Assembly (NCBI RefSeq): GCF_029887875.1
Contig: NZ_JARXRM010000019.1
Coordinates: forward strand, 72,029 to 136,028
Source of the DNA: Luteimonas endophytica
GTDB lineage: Bacteria > Pseudomonadota > Gammaproteobacteria > Xanthomonadales > Xanthomonadaceae
Direction of reading: 5' to 3'
DNA: 64,000 nt
Shown here piece after piece: positions 47,540 to 60,900 of this stretch. Position 1 is the stretch's first letter. Every line of letters begins with the position of its first letter. Made by a program: the position numbers and the translations under genes. Under the pieces are notes generated by a model that was not told the DNA's origin, did no database searches, and saw only the letters and a program-made list of their open reading frames with translations.

Positions 47540-48127
47540 ATGGCAAAGACCAAGACCGCCGGATCGAAGAAGAACTCCCCGAAGAAGAACGCCCCCAGCG
47601 CCCGGGACGCCACCCCGGCCGTGGCGTCCCCCGGCCCGAGCTCCAGCGCGCCGGCCATCGATATCGGGATCGGAGACAAGGATCGCAAGCGGATCGCCCA
47701 GCACCTGTCCGCCTTCCTGGCCGACGCCTACACGCTGTACCTGAAGACCCACAACTTCCACTGGAACGTCACCGGGCCGATGTTCAACGCCCTGCACGCG
47801 ATGTTCGAGACCCAGTACACCGAGCAGTGGAACGCCCTGGACGACATCGCCGAGCGGATCCGCGCTCTGGGCTACAATGCCCCGGGGTCGTACGCCGAGT
47901 TCATCGAGCTGTCCTCGATCAAGGAGGAGCCGGGCCTGGAGAAGGCGCCGGAATGGCGCGAGATGGTCCGCCAGCTGGTGATCGGCAACGAAGCCGTCTG
48001 CCGCACCGCGCGCAAGGCGCTGGACGTGGCCGACGACGCCGACGACGAGCCCACCGAGGACCTGCTGATCCAGCGCCTGCAGACCCACGAGAAGAACGCG
48101 TGGATGCTGCGCTCGCTGCTGCAGTGA
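47540..48127 (+). CDS. dps: Dps-family DNA-binding ferritin with lysine-rich N-terminal tail
   Basis: A 195-residue Dps mini-ferritin that stores iron and, in many species, condenses and shields DNA during starvation or peroxide stress. The ferroxidase region is THNFHWNVTGPMFNALHAMF followed by ETQYTEQWNALDDIAERIRA (conserved His, Asp and Glu). The helical C-terminal half (EWREMVRQLVIGNEAVCRTA, LIQRLQTHEKNAWMLRSLLQ) is normal. Residues 1 to about 40 are an extra tail, rich in Lys, Ser and Pro (KTKTAGSKKNSPKKNAPS), suited to DNA binding. GGAG precedes the ATG. Monocistronic, between hrpA and recQ. Confidence 0.95.
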   Translation: MAKTKTAGSKKNSPKKNAPSARDATPAVASPGPSSSAPAIDIGIGDKDRKRIAQHLSAFLADAYTLYLKTHNFHWNVTGPMFNALHAMFETQYTEQWNALDDIAERIRALGYNAPGSYAEFIELSSIKEEPGLEKAPEWREMVRQLVIGNEAVCRTARKALDVADDADDEPTEDLLIQRLQTHEKNAWMLRSLLQ

Positions 48128-48154
48128 AGCCCCCACGCCGCTCGTCCGGCGAGC

Positions 48155-48179
48155 GCGGGTTTCGCGTTGCGAAACCCGC
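48155..48179 (+). terminator. Hairpin downstream of dps
   Basis: A perfect 10-bp stem GCGGGTTTCG/CGAAACCCGC with loop CGTTG lies 27 bases after the dps stop. It resembles an intrinsic terminator stem but has no T-run. The rest of the 242-base dps-recQ gap holds nothing I can recognise. Confidence 0.55.
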
Positions 48180-48369
48180 CCACCGGGCTCCGCGGTTCCG
48201 GTCCTCGCGCCTTCCGCGCGCCGCCTTGCCGAGGGGGCTCCGCTCCGGAGCCGTGCGAACGAGCTAGCGATCCGGGAACCCGGCACCCGGCGACGGCGCG
48301 GCGTCTTCCCAGGCGCGCCGGAGGCATTCCCCGATAGGCCGCGACCGGCATCGCCGGTATCCTTGCGCC

Positions 48370-50196
48370 ATGCCATCCCCCCAGGACCCACGTGCGCTGG
48401 AGGCGCTGCAGCGCGTCTTCGGCCACGCCGCGTTCCGCGGCGCGCAGGCCGCCATCGTCGAGCATGTCGCCGCCGGCAACGACGCCCTGGTACTGATGCC
48501 CACCGGCGGCGGCAAGTCGTTGTGCTACCAGCTGCCGGCGCTGCTGCGCGAGGGCGTGGCCATCGTGGTCTCGCCGTTGATCGCGCTGATGCAGGACCAG
48601 GTGGAGGCGCTGCGCCAGCTCGGCGTGAATGCGGCGTTCCTCAACTCCACCCTCGACGCCGCGGCCGCCCAGGCGATCGAGCGCCAGCTGCTGGCCGGCG
48701 ACCTGGACCTGCTCTACGTCGCCCCGGAGCGCCTGCTCACCCCGCGGTTCCTGTCGCTGCTCGAGCGCGCGCCGCTGGCGCTGTTCGCGATCGACGAGGC
48801 CCACTGCGTCTCGCAGTGGGGCCATGACTTCCGCCGCGAATACCGCGAGCTGACGATCCTGCACGAGCGCTGGCCGCAGGTGCCGCGGATCGCCCTGACC
48901 GCGACCGCCGACCCGCCCACCCAGCGCGAGATCGCCGAGCGCCTGCAGCTGGAGGACGCGCGCCGCTTCGTCAGCTCCTTCGACCGCGCCAACATCCGCT
49001 ACACGGTGGTGGAGAAGGAGAACGCGAAACGCCAGCTGCTGGAGTTCCTGAAGGCGCACACCGGCGAAGCCGGCATCGTCTACTGCCTGTCGCGGCGCAA
49101 GGTCGAGGAGACGGCGCAATTCCTGGCCGGGCACGGCATCGACGCGGTGCCCTACCACGCCGGCATGGATGCCGAGCTGCGCGCCGCCAACCAGCGCCGG
49201 TTCCTGCGCGCCGAGGGCGTGGTGGTGGTGGCGACCATCGCCTTCGGGATGGGCATCGACAAGCCGGACGTGCGCTTCGTCGCCCACGTCGACCTGCCCA
49301 AGTCGATCGAGGGCTACTACCAGGAAACCGGCCGCGCCGGCCGCGACGGCGAGCCGGCCGACGCCTGGATGTGCTACGGCCTCGGCGACCTGGTACTGCT
49401 GCGGCAGATGATCGAGCAGTCCGAATCCGGCGACGAGCGCAAGCGCCTGGAGCACCGCAAGCTCGACGCCCTGGTCGGATACTGCGAGTCGATGCGCTGC
49501 CGGCGCCGGGTGCTGCTGGCCAACTTCGGCGAGGACTACGTGCCGGCCGAAGGCGAAGGCTGCGGCAATTGCGACAACTGCCTGCAGCCTCCGCAGGCCT
49601 GGGACGCCACCGAGGCGGCGCAGAAGGCGCTCAGCTGCGTGTACCGCAGCGGCCAGCGCTTCGGCGCCGCGCACGTGATCGACATCCTGCGCGGCAGCGA
49701 CAGCGAGAAGGTCCGCCAGTTCGGCCACGACCGTCTCAGCACCCATGGCGTCGGCACCGATCTCGACGCCCGCACCTGGCGCGGCGTGTTCCGCCAGCTG
49801 GTCGCGCACGGGCTGCTGGAGGTCGACGCGGAGGGCTACGGCGGCCTGCGCCTGACCGCCGCCAGCCGCGCGGTGCTCAAGGGCGAGCAGCGGGTGCTGC
49901 TGCGGAGGATCTCCGCGCGCCGCGAACGCGAGCGCAGCGTGCGCGGCGCCGCCCCGGCGGCCGACCTGGCCGCAGCCGACCAGCCGCTGTTCGAGGCCCT
50001 GCGCGAGCTGCGCGCGCGGCTGGCGCGCGAGCAGAACGTGCCGGCCTACGTGATCTTCCACGACAGCACCCTGCGCCAGATCGCCGCGCGCCGCCCCGCC
50101 AACGAGGACGAACTCGCCGGGATCGGCGGGATCGGCGCCGGCAAGCTGGCGCGCTATGGCGTGGCGGTACTGGAGACGGTGTCCGGATCCGGCTGA
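48370..50196 (+). CDS. recQ: ATP-dependent DNA helicase RecQ
   Basis: A 3'-5' superfamily 2 helicase of recombination and fork repair; 608 residues is standard. It has FRGAQAAIVEHVAAGNDALV, Walker A MPTGGGKSLCYQLPAL, the DEAH box LFAIDEAHCVSQWGHDF, LTATADPPTQREIAERL, IVYCLSRRKVEETAQFLAGH, VVVATIAFGMGIDKPDVRFV and QETGRAGRDGEPADAWM. The zinc-binding cysteines are in CESMRCRRRVLLANFGE and GCGNCDNC, followed by the winged helix and an HRDC domain (EQNVPAYVIFHDSTLRQIAA). ATG 48370. Convergent with lhr. Confidence 0.97.
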   Translation: MPSPQDPRALEALQRVFGHAAFRGAQAAIVEHVAAGNDALVLMPTGGGKSLCYQLPALLREGVAIVVSPLIALMQDQVEALRQLGVNAAFLNSTLDAAAAQAIERQLLAGDLDLLYVAPERLLTPRFLSLLERAPLALFAIDEAHCVSQWGHDFRREYRELTILHERWPQVPRIALTATADPPTQREIAERLQLEDARRFVSSFDRANIRYTVVEKENAKRQLLEFLKAHTGEAGIVYCLSRRKVEETAQFLAGHGIDAVPYHAGMDAELRAANQRRFLRAEGVVVVATIAFGMGIDKPDVRFVAHVDLPKSIEGYYQETGRAGRDGEPADAWMCYGLGDLVLLRQMIEQSESGDERKRLEHRKLDALVGYCESMRCRRRVLLANFGEDYVPAEGEGCGNCDNCLQPPQAWDATEAAQKALSCVYRSGQRFGAAHVIDILRGSDSEKVRQFGHDRLSTHGVGTDLDARTWRGVFRQLVAHGLLEVDAEGYGGLRLTAASRAVLKGEQRVLLRRISARRERERSVRGAAPAADLAAADQPLFEALRELRARLAREQNVPAYVIFHDSTLRQIAARRPANEDELAGIGGIGAGKLARYGVAVLETVSGSG

Positions 50197-50224
50197 GCCC
50201 GCGCCGGCGGCGCGGGCCGGGCGC

Positions 50225-54739
<4,515 letters not shown>

Positions 54740-54954
54740 CGGGGGACCGGGGGGGTTCCGGGGAGCGCCGGCGGGATGGCGGCGCCGGTGCTTCGGAGCG
54801 GGCGGGTTCCGGCCAATATGCGCCCGCGCCGGGCCGGATTCAACGCCGCGCGGCCAGGCGCGGCCTGCTCCGCGGCCGCACGGGTGCGCATCACGGCGCG
54901 CCACACCCGCGGGTGCCATGCTGGGTCATCTCCCTCCGAGCGCCCGTTTCCACG

Positions 54955-57900
54955 ATGTCGAACGCCCGGCAACTGCTCGGTCACTGGCTGCGCCTGCGGC
55001 GCCGCCTGTGGCGGCTCGGGCAGAACGCTTCGGGCAAGCCGGCGCAGGCCGAGCAGCCGCTGCGCTCGCCCCTGTTCAGCGCCGAGCAGATGGAAGCCCA
55101 CGGCCGCGCCCTGGCGCGGGTGCACGTGCTGCGGGCGCAGTCGGGACCCGACCAGCTGCTGCCGCGCCTGCGCGAGAACGAGGACCTGCTCCAGCGCGCC
55201 AATGCGCTGCTGGCGCGGATGGTCCAGGACGACGTGCGCATCACTCCCGCCGGCGAATGGCTGCTGGACAACTTCTACCTGATCGAGGAGCAGGTCCGCA
55301 CCGCGCGCCGGCATCTGCCGCGCAACTACAGCCGCGAGCTTCCCGCCCTGGCCGGCGGCCCGTCCGCCGGGGTACCGCGGGTCTACGACCTGGCGATGGA
55401 GGCGGTGGCGCACGGCGACGGCCGCATCGACGCCGAGGCCATGACCCGCTTCGTCGCCGCCTACCAGTCGCGCGCGCCGCTCACCCTCGGCGAACTCTGG
55501 GCGATCCCGATCATGCTGCGCCTGGCGGTGATCGAGAACCTGCGGCGCATGGCGGCGCGGGTGATGCACGACGGCATCGAGCGGCGCGAGGCCGGCGACT
55601 GGGCCCGGCTGCTCAACCAGACCGCCACCCACAGCCCCACCGAGGTCGTGTTGGTGGTCGCCGACCTGGCGCGCGCCCAGCGCGCGGTGACCGGCGCGTT
55701 CGTGGCCGAACTGGCGCGCGGGGTGCAGGGCCGCAGCCTGGCGCTGGCGATGCCGATGAACTGGATCGAACAGTGGGTGGAACACAGCGGCCAGAACGTC
55801 GAGTCGCTGGTGCAGGCGGAGAGCCAGCAGCAGGCCGCCGACCAGGTCTCGGTGAGCAACAGCATCGCCAGCCTGCGCCTGCTCGCGACCATCGACTGGC
55901 GCGAGTTCGTCGAGAACCTGAGCATGGTCGAACGGACCCTGCGCGAGGATCCGGACGGCACCTACGCGCAGATGGATTTCGCCACCCGCGACAGCTACCG
56001 CCACGCCCTGGAACGGCTCGCCCGGCGTAGCGGCATCGACGAGATCGCCGTGGCCCGCACGATCCTCGGGCTGGCGCGAGCACACGCCGGGGCGCGCGAC
56101 ACCCGCGCCCATGTCGGCCACTATCTGGTCGGGGACGGGCACGCGCAAGCCTGCGCGGCGGTCTGCGCGCTCGACGGCGCGCGCGCGGTGCAGGCGCCTC
56201 CGGCGACCATCCCGCTGCCGGCCTACCTGCTGCCGATCGGCGCGGCGGTGGCGTTCTTCACCTGGGGCCTGCTTTCCACGCTCGACGGCCCGGTGCCGGG
56301 AGAAGCGCTGCGGTGGCTGCTCGTTGCGCTGGCGGTGGTGGTGTTCAGCGAACTCGGCATCGCCCTGGTCAATTGGCTGGCGACGGTGCTGGTGCCGCCG
56401 CGGCCGCTGCCGCGGCTGGACTTCTCGCGCGGGATGCCGCGCGCCGCGCGCACCCTGGTGGCGGTGCCGAGCATGATCGGCAGCGCCGCCGCGGTCGACG
56501 GCCTGGTGGAGGGACTGGAGGTGCGGTTCCTCGCCAACCGCGACCCCTACCTGCACTTCGTCCTGTTGACCGACTTCCTCGATGCCGACCACGAACTGGT
56601 CGAGGAGGAACGGGCGTTACTCGACCACGCGGTGCGGCAGATCGACCGGCTCAACGCGCGCTACGCGCCCGAGCACGGCGGCCGGTTCTTCCTGCTGCAC
56701 CGGGCCCGCCGCTGGAATCCGCGCGAGCGCAGCTGGATCGGTCCGGAGCGCAAGCGCGGCAAGCTGGCGGCGCTCAACCGGCTGCTGCGCGGCGCGGCGC
56801 CGGCCCAGGAATTCATGCGCACCGCCGGCAACCTGGCGATGCTCGGCAACGTCCGCTACGTGATCACCCTGGACACCGACACCCGCCTGCCGCGCGATGC
56901 CGCACGCGAGTTCGCCGCGACCATGGCCCATCCGCTCAACCGGCCGCGCTTCGACGAGCGCCGGCGCCGGGTCACCCGCGGCTACGGGATCCTGCAGCCC
57001 GCCATCGGCAGCAGCATGGGCCCGGGGCGCAGCACCCGCTACGCCCGCCTGTTCGGCAGCGAGCCTGGCATCGATCCCTACACGCGCACGGTCTCGGACG
57101 TCTATCAGGATCTGTTCGGCGAGGGCTCGTTCGTCGGCAAGGGAATCTACGATGTCGACGCGTTCGAATACGCGCTGGGCGACCGCTTTCCGGACAACAG
57201 CATCCTCAGCCACGACCTGCTGGAAGGGTGCTACGCCCGCGCCGGGCTGGTCAGCGACGTGCAGCTGTTCGAGGATCCGCCCGCGCGCTACGCGGCCGAG
57301 GTCAAGCGCCGCCACCGCTGGATCCGCGGCGATTGGCAGCTGCTGCCGTGGCTGCTGCCCTGGGTCCCGCGCGCGAACGGGGGGGTGGAGCGCAATCCGC
57401 TGTCGTGGCTCTCGCGCGGCAAGCTGCTGGACAACCTGCGCCGCAGCCTGGTGCCGGGGGCGGCCACCGCGCTGCTGGTGACGGGTTGGGCGCTGGCCCC
57501 CGCTCCGCTGGCCTGGACCGCCTGGCTGCTGGGCCTGTGGCTGCTGCCGGTGCTGGTCCCGGCGGCGCGGAACGTGCTGGCGCGGCCGCCGGACATGGCG
57601 CTGGAACCGCATCTGCTGCAGGTGGGCCGCGCCGCGGCCCGCCAGCTGCAGGCGGCGCTGGTCAACCTCGCCTGTCTGCCCTACGAGGCGTGGTTCAGCC
57701 TCGACGCGACCGCGCGCAGCCTGTGGCGGATGGCGGTCAGCCGCCGCCACCTGCTGCAGTGGAGCCCGTCGAGCGAGGTGGAACGCAAGCTCGACCGCGA
57801 CGCCCTTGGCGAACTGCGCAGCATGTGGTTCGCGCCGGCCTTCGCGGTGGCGGTGACGCTGCTGGTGGCGTGGATCAACCCGGGCGCGCTCTGGGTCGCG

Positions 57901-60900
57901 GCGCCGCTGCTGGCGTGGTGGGCGGGCTCGCCGCTGCTGATGACCTGGCTGGGCCGGACGCCGCCGCCGCGGCGCGCACGGCTCTCGGCGACCCAGCTGG
58001 ACTTCCTGGGGCGGCTGGCGCGGCGCACCTGGGCCTTCTTCGAGGTCCACGTCCGCGCCGAGGACCACTGGCTGCCGCCGGACAACATCCAGGAGCACCC
58101 GGTGGCGGCGATCGCCCACCGCACCTCGCCGACCAACATCGGGCTGTCGATGCTGGCGAACCTGGCCGCCTGGGACTTCGGCTACCTGCAGGCGGGCGGC
58201 GTGATGGAACGCACCCGCCTGACGCTGCACACGCTGGACGCGCTGCCCCGTCACCGCGGCCACTTCTACAACTGGTACGACACCCAGACCCTGCAGCCGC
58301 TGCCGCCGCGCTATATCTCGACCGTGGACAGCGGCAACCTGGCCGGCCACCTGCTGACCCTGCGCCAGGGGCTGCTGGCGCTGCCGGACGCGCCGCTGCT
58401 CGCGCCGGCGACGTTCGAAGGACTGGCGCATACCCTCGGGGTGCTGCGCGAGCAGGAACCGCCGGCGGGAGGCGCCGGCGCCGACGGGCTGGATCCCCGG
58501 CTCGACGCGTTCGAGGCCCGGCTGGGGGAGCTGCGCGCGGCGCCGCCTTCCGAGCCCGCCGCCGCGTCCGCCGCGCTCGCCGGACTGGCCCGGCAGGCCG
58601 AGGCGATCGCGGCGGCATGGCCATACCGGCCCGCGGACGCAGCCGAGGCGCCGGCGCTGCTCCCGGACTGGCCGCAGGCCCTGCTGCAGGCCTGCCGCGC
58701 GGCGTGCGCGGAACTGGATGCGTTCGCGCCCTGGCCGCGGCTCGACGGCGGCACCGACGCGACCGGCATCCCCACGCTGCGCCAGCTGCGCGATCGCAGC
58801 AGCGACCCGCTGGCGCGGCTGCGCGCCGCCGACCGGATCCTCGAACTCGAAGCGCTGGCGCACCGCGTCGGCCAGTACTCGCTGATGGAGTACGGCTTCC
58901 TCTACGACCGCAGCCGCCACCTGCTGGCGATCGGCTACGACGTCGAGGAGCGCCGGCTCGACAACGGCTACTACGACCTCCTCGCGTCCGAGGCGCGCCT
59001 GGGCAGCTTCGTCGCGATCGCCCAGGGCCAGCTGCCGAAGGACACCTGGTTCGCGCTCGGGCGCCTGCTGACCGAGGTCGACGGCCGCGCCGCGCTGCTG
59101 TCGTGGAGCGGCTCGATGTTCGAATACCTGATGCCGCAACTGGTGATGCCGAGCTACCCCGACACGCTGCTGGCGCAAACCAGCCGGCATGCGGTGGAGG
59201 CGCAGATCGGCTACGGACGCCAGCGCGGGGTGCCGTGGGGCATCTCCGAATGCGGCTACAACACCGTCGATGCGCGGATGAACTACCAGTACCGCGCGTT
59301 CGGCGTACCCGGCCTGGGGCTCAAGCGCGGACTGGCCCAGGACCTGGTGATCGCGCCCTACGCCAGCATGATGGCGCTGATGGTGGCGCCGGAGGAGGCG
59401 GCCCAGAACCTGCAGCGCCTGGCCGGGCTCGGCTTCGGCGGCGAATTCGGCCTGTACGAGGCGATCGACTACACCCCGGCGCGGGTGCAGCGCGGCCAGG
59501 AGTACGCCGTGGTGCGCTCGTTCATGGCCCACCACCAGGGCATGGGCCTGCTGTCGCTCGCGTATCTGCTGCGCGAGCGGCCGATGCAGCGGCGTTTCGC
59601 CGCCGACCCGCAGTTCCAGGCGACCCTGTTGCTGCTGCAGGAGCGGGTGCCGCACACCGGCGTGTTCCACCCGCACGAGGCCGAGGCCGGCGCGCGCGTG
59701 GTGGTCGAGACCAGCGAGACCCGGCTGCGCGTGTTCCGCAACCCGGACACCTCGCGGCCGGCGGTGCAGATGCTGTCCAATGGCCGCTTCCACGGCCTGT
59801 TCACGGCGGCGGGCGGCGGCGGCCTGCGGCTGCGCGACATGGCGGTGACGCGCTGGCGCGAGGACGGCACCCGCGATCACTGGGGCAGCTTCTGCTATCT
59901 GCGCGACGTCGACAGCGGCGGCTACTGGTCGGCCGCGTACCAGCCGACCTGCGTCGCGGTGAAGCACTACGAGGCGATCTTCTCCGACGCCAAGGCGGAG
60001 TACCGCGGCCGCAAGTTCGGGTTCGACACCCACATGGAGATCGCGATCTCGGCCGAGGACGACATCGAGCTGCGCCGGCTGCGCGTCTCCAATCGCTCGC
60101 GGCGCACGCGCACCATCGAGATCACCACCTACGCCGAAGTGGTACTGGCCCAGGGGATCGCCGACGAGGCGCACCCGGCCTTCGGCAACCTGTTCGTGCA
60201 GACCGAGCTGCTGGCCGGCAAGCAGGCCCTGCTGGCGACGCGGCGCCCGCGCTCCCACGCCGAAGCCACGCCGTGGATGTTCCACCTGGTGGCGGTGCAC
60301 GAGGCCGACATCGGCGCGATTTCGTACGAGACCGACCGCGGGCGTTTCCTGGGCCGCGGCAACACCCCGCGCGCACCGTTGGCGCTGACCTCGCTGGAGC
60401 CGCTGTCCGGCACGGTCGGTTCGGTGCTCGACCCGATCGTCGCGATCCGCTGCCGGATCGAACTGGCGCCCGAACAGACCGCGATCGTCGACATGGTCAG
60501 CGGCGTTTCCGGCGACCGCGAAGGCTGCGCCACCCTGATCGACAAGTATCGCGACCGGCGCCTGGCCGACCGCGTTTTCGACCTGGCCTGGACCCATAGC
60601 CAGGTGGTGCGCCGCCAGATCAACGCCTCGCAGGCGGATGCGCAGCTCTACGAGCGCCTGGCCGGCCTGATCGTCTATGCGCATCCGCTGCTGCGCGCCG
60701 ACAGCGCGGTGCTGCTGCAGAACCGCCGCGGCCAGCCGGCCCTGTGGGGCCACTCGATCTCCGGCGACCTGCCGATCGTGCTGGTGCGGATCACCGACTC
60801 GGCCAACATCGAGCTGGTGCGGCAGATGGTGCAGGCGCATGCGTACTGGCGGCTCAAGGGCCTGAACGTCGACATGGTGGTCTGGAACGAAGACACCGCC

